Below, one piece after another: positions 1 to 10,883 of a stretch of 64,000 nucleotides of DNA. The notes under the pieces were generated by a model. It ran no database searches, had not been told where the DNA came from, and worked only from the letters and a program-made list of their open reading frames with translations. The stretch's first letter is position 1; each line of letters begins with the position of its first letter. This stretch comes from Cinclus cinclus (taxonomy: Eukaryota > Chordata > Aves > Passeriformes > Cinclidae), in contig NC_085052.1 of NCBI RefSeq assembly GCF_963662255.1, positions 6,492,807 to 6,556,806 on the forward strand, in the 5' to 3' direction. A program made the position numbers and the translations under genes.

Positions 1-3000
1 AGAAAAATTCCTAGTGATAATTATTATGGAGCATTTATTTAAAAGTTGTGCCTGAGCCAGACCAAGCAAGATGTGGACACTTACTGATTGTTGAAACAAA
101 CATGATGCAGAAGCCAGCAAACAGTGGAATCTGGTAGCCTATTCTGGAAAACACAAGGAATATTCACATTTCTGAGGCTGTCCCACTGAGGTTCTGAGTT
201 AGTCTTACACGAGTTCACACACCACACAAACCCAACCTGTACTTATTACACTATTTATTGTGGGCCACATGGCCACATTTGTCCACATTACAATTTTTTT
301 TTCATCTGACACAGCAGACTTTGCATCTGAAATCCCTGGGAGAAATCCTTCTCATGACTGCCCTGTTCTCATTCTGCCGAAATTGTTCCAAATAAAACCA
401 CTCTGGGCCTCCAGAGGTTGCCAAAGATATGCCAAGGGAAGATTTCCCTGAGTGTGCTGAGCTTTGAAATACCCCAGTCGCGTTTCAATGCTCATCTGTT
501 TCCATCCTCGTGAGACAATGATTATAATGAGACATAGTCAAGCCAATGGCTTTTTCACTGGAAAAATTTATCATCAGCTTTTCTGGGAGTTTTGCCTCAG
601 GAGCACTGGAAGAGTCCCAAAGAGCCTGAGAATAATATTTTGCTTTCCATGGGTTTAGAACTAGAAATGGAGCTGATCAAAGCTTTCTTCATCAGCCCAT
701 TTCTTCATTATTGCTCTAAACAGCCTGTAGAAATGGCTAGTTGCTCCAAGTATTTTCAAGTTTCCAGGAAATAAAGAACTTCCTGGCTGGAAAGCAAAGA
801 CATTTCTTGAGCAGATAAAACTGAAAAGTTCAACCAAAAAAAGAAAAATCACAATAATTTATTTTTAACATCATTAAAAATCTACCCTAGAGTCAAAACC
901 TAGGTAGCTCTGAAGACAGTGTGCATATTCTATCCAGCACACTTTGTTCACAGCTTCATTTTTGTAGGATTGTACATCTCAAATACATTTGCCAGGACAT
1001 TATTTAATGGCCACATTCTTCAACAATGGATCATGCTTTTCAGAGGAGTACTTTCAAAGGATTTCAGTTTCCAATTATTTGACAGTGTTGTGCATTTAAA
1101 TTGGCAGTACTGGTTAAAGCAGGTCCATCAAATGGACCATCAAATGGAAGGGTCAATAATGGTCCTTTTAATAACAGTAGTCATAACATAGGCAAACCAA
1201 AATAATTATTCAGAGCTTTGTCTTTGTATTAATAGTTTTATACAATCAGGGACCTTCGTTAATGGAAAACTCCCTAAAGTGCAGAGCTCAATGTTCATTG
1301 TTTGTCCCATTCTTGTGAATGAAATAAATAGAGCTTTCACATGGCATTTTGCCTTAAATCATCACTGCATTAAAATATGATAAAAACAAAGTGCACAGAT
1401 TCTCCTAGTTGAAATCTGTAAGTGGGTGTCGTAAATATCCAGCAGAGACCGGTTATTCATGTGCCACTTACCTGAACTGGTGTCTCTAAAGCAAATAAAA
1501 TCCCTGTCACAAACTTCTCTTGTGGCCTTAGGATAATAACTTTAATCTCCCAGTACCTTCGACATGATATATAAAAGAGCAATACGTTTTTGTCTGCTTT
1601 ATTCAAAGTGAATGATTTTTTCTAAGCCAGCCTTTCCCTTGCTGTGTGTATAATAGGTATTACACAATGGGATGCTTGTCTCCACTGGTGTTTCCATGTA
1701 CATGAGGAAATAAAAAATTACTTCTTGCCAGCTTCTTACCTTCCTCAGAGCTGAAGTGAGCATTTCCCTTCCCAGAGGGCCCAGGTAGAAGAAGCCACAG
1801 AGAGTTTGATCATAATTGCTTTGATTTTGAGTTTTTCAATTAAAGAAAGTATTAATAGTAGTACAGACAAAATAAAATAAAATAAACCCTGCAGGTATGG
1901 ATACTGCTGGTGGCGGGCATTATCAGGTTCTTATAGCTTTTTCCCACTGCAAAATAAAGTAGGGCTGGGTCTGTCACAGCCACCCCAAATGTATCTAGGA
2001 TGGGCACTGTGGGGGAGAATTCTGCTTTCAGTACAGAAATCAAGCAATTCATGGACTTGACACAGGGCCTATGAGATAGCAATTTTCTTCTGCTACAAGT
2101 ACATTGAAATAATATTCAGTTATTTACATGAAGAGAAATGCCATCCAAATTGGCTGCTGCATTGACATTTCCATCATTACATCAAGGGCATGAGCTGTGA
2201 GATCTTCCTAAACATTCACGAGTTAAACACAGAGCAGTGCTATCATACTGAATAAAGGAGATTTCAACTTCTACAATAAATAGGCTTCCTACACCTGGGA
2301 ACTTTCTGGTGGTTGAAGGCAGGAAGAAAACAAGCATTTTGGAAGTCACTTCTAATGCTCAGTGTAATGCTGTTCAAGAATTGTTCTTAAATGTTGCAGT
2401 TGTAGATATTATTCTTCCTTTTCCTTGGACAAACTGGGACACAGCAGGGTGGAAAGTAACACATAGCAGAGGGTGGGAGTTCAACAAGTCCTTATAATAC
2501 TCTGGAAGGACAATATTGCCCAGAGCATCCCCCTCAACGTGGAGATGCACAATTCTGGAGTGCTGCCCCTGCATGGGATTGCTGAACCTCTAGAAGCTGT
2601 GGTTGGGCTTTCTCAGGGGACAGTCGTGTCCATATCCAGCTGACATTTACTTAGATAAGCAGATTGTCCTTTCCTGGGCAATCTCAACAAACCCTGCCTC
2701 TCAGCAAACCCTGCTCCTCCTGAAATAGCAACACTAATTAGTTGGCAGTTGCGCTACCACAAATGTCTGATCTGCAGCTGCATTCCCTGGTCTGTTCTAC
2801 AGATGTTAGAGAGCCCAGACTGGGAGGTTTTGCTGAACAAGTGCACTAGACAACATAAATAGTCAAAAAAAGAGAGGCACCACCTGTAACAGCCAATTAA
2901 GTGATTCTGGCCCTTGGTTCTGGGCCATTCATGTTCTTGCCATGTGAAAACTGTGAATATGCAGTTTTTCCTCAGCCATGACATAGCACCTTTCATCACA

Positions 3001-4175
3001 ATTACCTCTGCATTTTGCTCCTCTGCATCTATGCAACACCAAAGAATATTACATCCTGCCTTCACTCTTATTTTTTCTTGTTACTATGGCCAAGCATATA
3101 ATTTTCTCGGGCACTCCTTTTGAAACCCTCCAAGCAATTCTGAAGTAGAGTCCAGCATGTCTCACCAAGGCTACTTGCAGTTAAAAGTGCTTATTACTAG
3201 TATTTCTAATCTCTGGAAAAGTCTGAGTCACTACTTGAAGGAGGGAAAGGAAAGGCTGCCACTGATGGAGAATGCCCAAATGAGCTCCATTTCAGTCACT
3301 GTGGTTCCAGATTGTAAGGCTCTCAGGAAATTATTTATGCTCAATAACAAGACTACTCTAGAATAAGACAACAGACTGCTGGTACTGTGCAACAGCACAA
3401 CAAAGGTTACATTGACCAGGTGAGCAGCTGTGGATTATTAGACCCTAATTATCAATTACAGTGCTGCAAATCCACTGATTCCAACCTTGCTGTTTCACAG
3501 CTCCATGTGAGCACCCCTTGCTAGCTCTGGCTGGCTGGCACTCTGGCTCTCTTCTTCACTGGCAGTGAAGACTGGGGAGGATTTATGGCAAGAATATGTT
3601 CCTTGAGGTTCTGAACCAGTGAACCATTGAATATGTGTGGAGTTACAAAGGAACAGGTGTAGGGTTAGCAGGGACAGGGTGTGTGGTCCCTATGCTCCCC
3701 ACCCCCATGCCAGAGCACGGGGACAGCAGAGGGACAGAATGATCTGCAGAACTGGTCACTTCAATCTCCTGCCAAAACCTGAAAGAAAAGCTCACACAGG
3801 AACTGAACTGTAAATATGTAGTGACAAATGTTATTTATTCCTCCGCTTCCTTCTCTGTGTGTGTCTTGGGCACAAACACGTGGCCCCAGCTGCGCTCTCT
3901 CTCTCTCATGCAAAGGAGTTCAAAGCTGTAGCCTGGATGGTGTCAAAATGACATGATGATGAAAATAGATAACAATTTTTTTAATGGTTTTTGAGGCTGA
4001 TATGAATAAGAACAAGGCTAAAACTACAATTATTTTAGACTGATGGAAAAAAAGAAGGGGACACAGAGGGCAGAAGCATGGATTGGCTGTGGTGGTTGAG
4101 AGGCTGGCACAGTTGGAATCACAGCCTGGTGCACAGAGCTTGGTGAGAGCTTGAAAAAAGCACTGGAGTCTATCA

Positions 4176-4356
4176 GAGAATCACAGAATGCTTTGGGTTG
4201 GAAGGGAACTTAGACCCCCATCTCCTTCCCACCCCCTGCCATGGGCAGGGGCACCTTCCACTGGACCAGGCTGCTCAGAACCCCATCCAGCCTGGTTTGA
4301 GCACTTCCAGGGATGGGGCAGCCACAGCTGCTCTGGGCACCCATTCCAGAGCAGCT
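4176..4356 (-). repeat. CR1 LINE 3'-end fragment
   Basis: Reading the plus strand, the block starts with AGAATCACAGAATG followed by a TTGGGTTGGAAGGGAACTT-like stretch. This is the reverse complement of the conserved CR1 3' tail (CTTCCAACCCAAA...ATTCTGTGATTCT). It continues through the characteristic CATGGGCAGGG, CACTGGACCAGGCTGCTCA and CCATCCAGCCTGG-like segments, then fades out near 4356. The element is 5'-truncated, as CR1 copies usually are, and has no coding capacity. Confidence 0.88.
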
Positions 4357-6242
4357 GGATAAACCAGTTAGTTTTAAAGGACAGCCTTTTGCCCACTGTC
4401 TTCACTGGACAGTTTTAGACAGAGCCTTCACTCTCCATGCCAGTGCATCCTCCTCACAAAGAGCCCTGTGTCAAATGCTGTATAATTTGTGTTCGGTTTC
4501 TCACAAATTTCACTGCCAGGAAAAACATAATGTGCTTCTGAAAAACAAAATCTTATCAGCTCTGCCCTGAAACTGTGCCACGGTGGGAAGTGTGTTGTTG
4601 ACTTCCTATGGCAAAGCCATCACCAGTGTTTGCTCTGCTAGGACTTTGTCAGGGCAGAGAGAACTTGCATTGTTTCAGGAATTGCAAACCTGTTCTCTGA
4701 GCCAGGTGTGTCTGGTGTTCCATGAGAAAAAGCTGGGCTTTAAATAAGAAAGGTTTTTTCAGAACACACTCCTTGAAAGAAACCAATTCTGAAATTTGTT
4801 TTGGAAAATCTACACCTTCAGTAATTACAAAAGAAGAGAAAACAGGCCTCCAAAACTTTCACAAAACCTAAAAATAGTGATTATTTGCACAGCCTCCTAT
4901 GAGTAGAACATCCTACTACTGGCTGTACAAACTCAAGGACTCAAAGCCAGTGCCTGGTGAAAACCAGCACTTGACTAAAATCCTAAACCACTCTTGAACA
5001 GACATATTTGTCAGTGTGCACAGGGTGCTGCTCATTTGGAAAGGAAACTTACTGGGCCTCTTAACCAACTGTGCACACTGATCTTGAAACAACCTTCCAT
5101 TTCTCCTTAAGCTTCGATATTTTGCTGGAATTTTGTAGAAATAATAAAGGCAAAAAAACTTAACTGTAACCAAACAGCTTATCAGTGGTAAGGAGGAATC
5201 TTTCTAATGATAATCCAGATATTTTTTGTTTGACTTATAACATCACAAATTTTAGCTGATCATATACATTGTTATAAGAAATTGTCAGTTTAAGAGGGGG
5301 AGGGTATCCAACAACTTTTACAGTTAATTGATAAATGTGTTAACTAGTATTTCCTACTGAACATTTCTCAGGAGAAAGGCAGATACCAGTACCAAGATAC
5401 AAATAATGCATGGAAGAAAACCAGTGAACCCTAAATCTAATTTAGGGCCCCTTTGCCATTAAGGCACCCACTTCAGCTGTATGAGGGAAGAGTTTGTCAT
5501 GTGGGATGACCTGCTCCTTGTTTTTCCTTCTCACACTTTTTGGGCATGTGAACAAACCTGCCTCTGTGTCTGCAGTCACACACCCTGCCCCAGGCAAAAA
5601 CCTGCAGGATGTTTCCAGGAGGAAACATCAGCTCCCAGCGCTAAAGTTCACACTGATGTGGTGCCAGCCCTGCCCCTAACAGGAAAGGGAGATGCTGCAA
5701 GAACACCTCCGGCCTCATTGCCACACCCAGGGATGCTCCATGCAAGACCCAGGAGCTGGCTCCAGGGCAGAGGTGTGACCACACACCTTTCTCCTGCTTT
5801 GGCAGGCTCTAGAAATAGTGGTGCTAACAGCAAAGGAGCAAATATCAATAGGGCGACAATTTAGGCAGTTAGGAAAATCTAGAAGCACATCCAAAGAACT
5901 ATTATAAAAACATTACTTGATGTTATGTTACTTTACCTGCAGAGGAGCAATGATATCCTCACTAAACAATGCAGGTAAGAAAAATCCTTCTCAACTTGCA
6001 GCAATATTTGTGCAAAAGTAATTTTGTGCTGGCATACTTATATCTGTGTAGGTGATATGTACTGGTGATAAGAGGAAATGAGAGAGAAATGAACTGTCTC
6101 TCTCATTTAAAGCTTTTGTGTTTAGATCAGTCCCACAGATCAGACACAGGTTTTGAATACATAACACTCTGAGTCCAATTACTGATTAGCCCTCAGCTGG
6201 ATACTGAATACTTTTTATTAGATTGAAAGGAAATACTCAGAC

Positions 6243-6247
<5 letters not shown>

Positions 6248-6280
<33 letters not shown>

Positions 6281-6309
6281 TTTTATATATATACAAACAT
6301 ATATATATG
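6248..6309. repeat. (TC)n / (TA)n microsatellite
   Basis: About 14 CT dinucleotides run from roughly 6248 to 6276. A short T-rich spacer follows, then two short TA runs (about 6284-6293 and 6300-6309). It is a simple repeat within the inferred SLC18A2 intron. Confidence 0.9.
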
Positions 6310-7471
6310 CTGTAAAATCTGCACAAGGTTTCAAAATATGAAGTATCTGGCATTGGAGGGTGTGGTTGTTTTAAATATTGTCACCTATGATGGACATTGA
6401 CTGCTTAAACAAAAGTGTGCTACAAGTACAAATTTGTGCTGCATATTATTTTCTGCAAGGAATAATTCTCTGTGAAAACAGCTTACATAAGAAATATGCA
6501 GATCAATGACCTGATTAATACAGTTTGGAGTTCATTTCCTGCAGGGATTGATCTCATAATCTGTTTGGGAAGACTGAAGCTGCTTTTGTGGGCAGTGGTT
6601 ACACTAAATGCTAACAATGAAATCAAATTATTAGCATCAAAATTTCGAATTATTTTATATATGTTTTTAATCTGCATGTAAACATCATCAGTACTTGCAT
6701 TTGGAGAGGGGCTTTAAGTCATTGATGTCGGTGTCTATAAGCTTGATCCTGGCCCAAATACATTTTCTGTAAAGTCCCCTTTAACATATTTGGTTCAAGA
6801 CATTATATCAAGATATATCTTATATACCTTATCTATCATCATAGCAAGAATTTAGAGGGAATAATTAGAAGGCTGGGCAGAGTCATGTACTGATGGGAAT
6901 GTGGGACCCACTGAACCTAGTGATGGCATCAGCAGAGCTGGACATTTGTTCACTTTTCACAGAAGTCCACACAAATTTCCCACTGATTCTCACCTTAGAC
7001 AACTCCAAACCACCACACACCAAATCTCACCAAGAGCTGCTCATCTCAGTGAGAGCAGGGAACGGATCTGAAGCCTGCCTACAGTTTCAATATGATCTTT
7101 GCCTAATGTGGGTGTCACATGAATACTGACAATTCACAGTCTTTGTGAATACTACACTGCAGTGTCTTTTGTCCTCCTGTAACTATATGGGACGTATTTC
7201 AACACCATCTTAACAAAGGTTTCTATAAAAACCCAAGGTCTCAGGAGCTGGAGGAAAAGTGTGTGATACTGATGGCTGATGTGCAGCTAGTTTGGAAAGG
7301 ATGTAAGTGTTTAGAAGTGTTCACCAAAGGTATTTCACTAAAATATTCCTCCAGAAAAAGCAAGAAGGCAGTAAACCAGGGCCAGTTGGGACAATCTGTT
7401 TGAAATACTAATCTGGGCTAAACCATCAGTGTGAAATCCTCAGTGATGGGGCAGCAGCAGCAGCAACATAC

Positions 7472-7823
7472 CTGTTTGTCAGGGGCCCTATGAAGGGGTT
7501 GGTCATCAGCTGCACTGTTGCTTTTGAAGCAAACAAGAGACCGACTCGGACGTTTTCATTCAGCAGCTCCTTGTCATCCTTGGGGCAGTCCGAGGGGGAA
7601 GGAGTCACACTGACAACCATTTGCTCTGTCTGGGTCCGATGCAGCTCTCCAGGCTGCGTCTTGTCAGATTCATTCCCAGTGACCATCGTGGAATTGTCGT
7701 AGTAGGAAAAGATGCTCTGAAAGTTGTCCATCGTTGCTGAGGGTAGGTTAGGCTTAGCAGTCTGGATTTCTGTGGCATTTTTCTCGTGTTCGATGCTGTA
7801 AAGGTAACTGGGAATTATTGGCA
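7472..7823 (-). CDS. SLC18A2: SLC18A2 (VMAT2) coding exon 2
   Basis: This exon encodes residues 41 (completed) to 158 (begun) of the vesicular monoamine transporter 2. VMAT2 is the H+-coupled antiporter that loads dopamine, noradrenaline, serotonin and histamine into secretory and synaptic vesicles. The 352-nt exon has an acceptor (TTTTCCAG at 7824-7831) joining in phase 1 and a donor GTATGTTG in phase 2. It covers the end of TM1 ([10 protein letters not shown]), the large luminal loop, and TM2 with [11 protein letters not shown] and NPFIGPLTN. Sequons in the loop are N56-A-T, N84-S-T and N91-E-S. Cys120 aligns with the human loop cysteine reported to form a disulfide, and Lys141 aligns with human Lys138. 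The loop is three residues longer than in human VMAT2 as I recall it. The [10 protein letters not shown] and [15 protein letters not shown] blocks are VMAT2-like rather than VMAT1-like. Confidence 0.96.
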
Positions 7824-9620
7824 CTGGAAAAACAAATAGAATACATTGGCATCTTACTATCAGGTTATTTGTAAATGGAATCACCAAGTTGTCTTGCTTG
7901 CTTCGCCATTGATCAGGAAATACAAGGCTTTCCTACAGAGCACATGCAGGAACACAGAACTGAAAGAGAAATTTGCTCATGGGAGAAAACACACCCATAA
8001 CTCAGAAGTGCTGTTTAGAACAAAAAGTTCATTTACATTATTCTTTATTTTTTGCCAATTTTCATAATATTTCCATAAGGTTTTCTGTACATACATCATT
8101 AAGCAAAATATTAGAAGTATCAAAACCCATGTCTGGAGCCTCTTTGTTGCACATGACTGCACAAGTCCTTTTATTAGTCTGCAAAACATGAATAATAAGA
8201 GCATTGGAATGATTATTACACCAAATTCTAAAAATATAATAAAAAACATTTTTAAAATAAACCATGAAAATATTGATAGGTACCAGCCATAAGAAGGAAA
8301 AAAGGTAACAGACCTATATCAAGGAATCAAAACTAATATGTTGATATTTCCATGTCTCATTATTTTAAAATTTACATTGAAAATATAATCCAAAAGGACC
8401 CATGTTTACATGTTTTAGTATTTTAGCTGCAATTTAATTGCATTAACATGTATCTCAGACATTAGGATTTCACAGTTCATAAAAACAGATGTCAGGTTCA
8501 TTCATTTTAATACAAGTGACAGAATAACCCCTTCCCATCTTGCATTTCGTTCTGAAAAAGCCCAGCCTTTCAAGTGTGCAAATTATATTAATTTCTAGGG
8601 TTTCTAGGTTGCATATTACTAAACAAGTTATTCAATATTAATAATTTTATATGGAAGTATATTAATGTAAATAAAAAATTCCAAAATCAACTTGCAAAAA
8701 AAAAAAATATTAAGGTCTACCTCGTGGCATCAACTTTTAAGCTGAAACCACTTCCAGAAATTCAGGAGTCTGAGTCTGCAGCATCACCTGAGAGCTGGCT
8801 CTGCACAGACTGAGTAACCTGCAGGAGAACCAAGTGCATTCATGTGTGTTTGTTTTGTGCACGTTCCTGAGCCACTGGTTTCTCTGCACCATTTTCTTTC
8901 AATTCATATAAACATTTGAATATGAGGAGTTCTAAGTCTACCAGTAAAAAATGTTCAATAGTTTTATTTGAGTAGATTTCTGAATCTTGACACTGTGACA
9001 CTAAAGCCATTAAAAGTTGGATCTTAGACTTTGATCAAAACTTGTATTATTTCATTAAGCTGACTGATAGAAGTGCTTTTCTTAAAAGTGACTTTAGATA
9101 GTTTTCTTATTAACCTATCATTTTAAGACTGATGTGGGGGGAAACAGGAACTATCACAAGGAAACAGGCATCTCCAATGTTATCTAGCCTGTTGTTTCAG
9201 TTGCATGACCACAGGAAAAAGAAACGATGATGAACTAAAAATACTGTTATCTGTTGTTCTATGAAGTATTAGTGGCGTTTAGCAGGAAAAAGAAGAAAAA
9301 AAGAAGAAAGAAGAAGAAGAAGAAGAAGAAGAAGAAGAAGAAGAAGAAGAAGAAGAAGAGAAAAAAAAGGAGTTATTAAAACCTTTTTATACCATTCCTT
9401 ATCTTGCAATTAACATGGAAATAAAGCAAGACTTTGATGTCCACGGCGGTGCGTTCGCAATGCCTGGAATTCATTGTTACAAACAAAAGTCAATTAATCA
9501 GTGTTTGAAGATGTTGGGTTTGAGAGCATCAATCAGGCATTCGGGGAGCACATCTGCCTCCAGAGATCATTCCTGGCAGGATCCGGGGGAGGGAAACAAG
9601 CCCAAGCCCATTTTACCTAC
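7824..9620 (-). other. SLC18A2: SLC18A2 intron 1 (1797 bp)
   Basis: The intron is bounded by donor GTAGGTAA (at 9620 reading leftward) and acceptor TTTTCCAG ending at 7824. It is phase 1: the G left at the end of exon 1 joins TG to make a valine codon. It holds a GAA microsatellite near 9290-9368. No exon-like sequence or other feature was recognised in the remainder. Confidence 0.9.
9290..9368. repeat. (GAA)n microsatellite
   Basis: An imperfect then pure run of AAG/GAA units on the plus strand, with about 17 uninterrupted copies near 9308-9359, flanked by A-rich sequence. It lies in SLC18A2 intron 1. The transcribed (minus-strand) RNA would read UUC repeats, and the tract is a polypurine/polypyrimidine stretch. 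Confidence 0.93.
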
Positions 9621-9741
9621 CGACCACGGTGAGCAGCATGTTGTCCAGCAGCAGGGCGATGAAGACGATGAGCAGGATGAGTTTGCGGGACTGGCGGCTC
9701 TCCCGCAGCCAGCGGAGCAGCCCGAGCTCGCCCCAAGCCAT
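9621..9741 (-). CDS. SLC18A2: SLC18A2 (VMAT2) first coding exon
   Basis: This 121-nt exon encodes residues 1-40 plus the first base of codon 41. The start ATG (complement of CAT at 9739-9741) has a strong Kozak context, with A at -3 and G at +4. The peptide begins [15 protein letters not shown], aligning with the human VMAT2 start MALSELALVRWLQES. It continues through the basic SRQSRKL stretch into TM1 with [12 protein letters not shown]. Asp33, an acidic TM1 residue conserved in VMATs and needed for amine recognition, is present. The exon ends with donor GTAGGTAA. Joined to exon 2 it gives ...LLTVVVPIIPSY..., identical across the junction to the human protein, which fixes both splice sites. 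Later exons are outside the window, so the gene is partial here. Confidence 0.95.
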
Positions 9742-9765
9742 GCTCCGGCCCGGCTGCGCTCACAC

Positions 9766-9832
9766 GGGGACCGGCGGGGACACGGGAGGGGACACGGGCA
9801 GGGACACGGGGACACGGGCGGGGACACGGGCA
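9766..9832. repeat. GGGACAC-type short tandem repeat in SLC18A2 5' flank
   Basis: The plus strand carries repeated GGGGACACGGG units with small variations (GGGACACGGGCGGGGACACGGG). There are more than four runs of at least three G separated by 3-5 bases, which is a canonical G-quadruplex-forming pattern. It lies 25-91 bp upstream of the VMAT2 start codon, probably in the 5' UTR or core promoter. Confidence 0.85.
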
Positions 9833-9835
9833 GCA

Positions 9836-9880
9836 GCCCAGCCCAGCCCAGCCCAGCCCAGCCCAGCCCAGCCCAGCCCC
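9836..9880. repeat. (CCCAG)n pentanucleotide repeat
   Basis: About nine tandem copies of CCCAG (CAGCC in another register) sit on the plus strand, directly beside the GGGACAC block and about 95-140 bp upstream of the SLC18A2 start codon. On the transcribed strand this reads CTGGG repeats. Confidence 0.92.
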
Positions 9881-10125
9881 GCTCCGCGCTGCGCTCCCCG
9901 GCCGGGCGCTCGCTGCCAGGCTCGGCAGGAGCGGGGAGAGGAGGAGCGGGAGGAGGAGGAGAGGAGGGGAGAGCAGAGGAGAGGGGAGGGGGCGGCACCT
10001 CTGGTCCCCGTGTGAGCCCAGAGAGAGCTGGGGGGACTCCCCTCCTCTGCCCTCTCTGCCCTTCTCTCTCTGTGCCCCCACCCCAGGCAGGGATGCTCAG
10101 GGACAGCCGGGGCGCGTCGGGCTGC

Positions 10126-10434
10126 GGGATGTGCCAGAGCCTCTGTGTGCCCAGGGGGATGTGCCAGAGCCTCTGTGTGCCCAGGGGGATGTGCCAGAGC
10201 CTCTGTGTGCCCAGCCAACCTCTGTGTGCCCAGGGGGATGTGCCAGAGCCTCTGTGTGCCCAGGGGGATGTGCCAGAGCCTCTGTGTGCCCAGCCAACCT
10301 CTGTGTGCCCAGGGGGATGTGCCAGAGCCTCTGTGTGCCCAGGGGGATGTGCCAGAGCCTCTGTGTGCCCAGCCAACCTCTGTGTGCCCAGGGGGATGTG
10401 CCAGAGCCTCTGTGTGCCCAGGGGGATGTGCCAG
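10126..10434. repeat. Higher-order minisatellite (30 bp + 19 bp units)
   Basis: A 30-bp unit A begins GGGATGTGCCAGAGCC and ends TGTGTGCCCAGG. A 19-bp unit B, CCAACCTCTGTGTGCCCAG, appears to be a partial copy of A. They alternate as A-A-A-B-A-A-B-A-A-B-A-A(partial), so a 79-bp A-A-B block is itself tandemly repeated. Copies are nearly identical, implying recent expansion or homogenisation. Long open frames crossing it on both strands are produced by the repeat and are not genes. It lies about 0.4-0.7 kb upstream of the VMAT2 start codon. Confidence 0.95.
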
Positions 10435-10537
10435 AACAGGGGCAGGGCAGGGAAAAGTCGCTGCTCAGACGTCGGAGAGCATCACTGCAGCCTTTGGAGA
10501 GCCACACGGAACAAATGCCGAAAATTAGGAACCCTGT

Positions 10538-10882
10538 AGAATCATAGAATATCAGAAAGGACCCACCAGGATCATCGAGTCCAGTTCTCAGCCCTATGCA
10601 GGACACCCCAAGAATCCCACCACGTGCCCGAGAGCATTGTCCAAGCATTTCCTGAGCTCAGGCAGTCTCGGTGCTGTGCCCCCTGTCCTGGGGAGCCTGA
10701 GTGCCCAACCACTGAAGAAAATCTTCCCTCTGATATCCAATCTATACCTCCCCTAACTCATGCTTCATGCCTTTCCTTGAGTCCTGTGACTGATAATGAG
10801 AGGGAAGAGATCAGTATTTTCCTCTCAGCTTCCCCTCATGAGGTTGCTAAAGACCTCAGTGAGGTCTTCCCTCAAGTTTTTT
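10538..10882 (-). repeat. CR1 LINE 3'-end fragment
   Basis: The plus strand opens with AGAATCATAGAATATC and GGACCCACCAGGATCATCGA, then GCAGGACACCCCAAGAATCC, CATTGTCCAAGCATTTC, GTGCCCAACCACTGAAG and AGAGATCAGT, through to CTTCCCCTCATGAGG and GAGGTCTTCCCTCAAG. This is the well-known reverse-complement CR1 consensus order, about 345 bp long. Where the consensus would continue into a CTCC/TTTTCTCC segment, the sequence passes directly into a CTCCT array. Confidence 0.93.
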
Positions 10883-10883
10883 T

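Larger units (their letters stand above)
1..7471 (-). other. SLC18A2: SLC18A2 intron 2 (partial, inferred)
   Basis: This stretch lies downstream of the exon 2 splice donor (GT at 7470-7471, minus strand) and should be intron 2 of the VMAT2 gene, running off the left edge. I looked on the minus strand for the next expected exon, which encodes the IGYPIPIF-like continuation and the SSCSSVAG-like segment, and did not find it. The short open frames here have no recognisable protein similarity. Contents include one CR1 fragment near 4176-4356 and a (TC)n/(TA)n tract near 6248-6309. The rest is ordinary AT-rich single-copy-looking sequence. That it is intron rather than intergenic rests on the missing downstream exons and is inference. 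Confidence 0.6.
9440..9990. promoter_or_regulatory. SLC18A2: CpG-rich 5' region of SLC18A2
   Basis: GC and CpG content rise sharply around the first coding exon and its upstream flank, for example the CGCGCTGCGC-like and CCGGCCGGGCGCTCG stretches at about 9890-9915. No TATA box was seen upstream of the start codon, and the region fits a TATA-less CpG-island promoter with 5' UTR. The transcription start and any non-coding first exon cannot be placed from sequence alone. Confidence 0.6.

Noticed and set aside
1..7471. Search for SLC18A2 exon 3 and later exons
   Set aside because: No match to the expected continuation after [10 protein letters not shown] was seen on the minus strand; the exons are presumed left of the window.
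10126..10434. CRISPR-like regular repeat pattern
   Set aside because: The units abut directly with no unique spacers and the 19-bp unit is a partial copy of the 30-bp unit, so this is a minisatellite. The genome is also vertebrate.
9415..10539. 374-codon plus-strand open frame and several minus-strand frames over the SLC18A2 5' region
   Set aside because: They are kept open by the GGGACAC, CCCAG and 30/19-bp repeats and by GC richness. The encoded peptides are repeats with no domain, and the true coding exon on the minus strand is in another frame.
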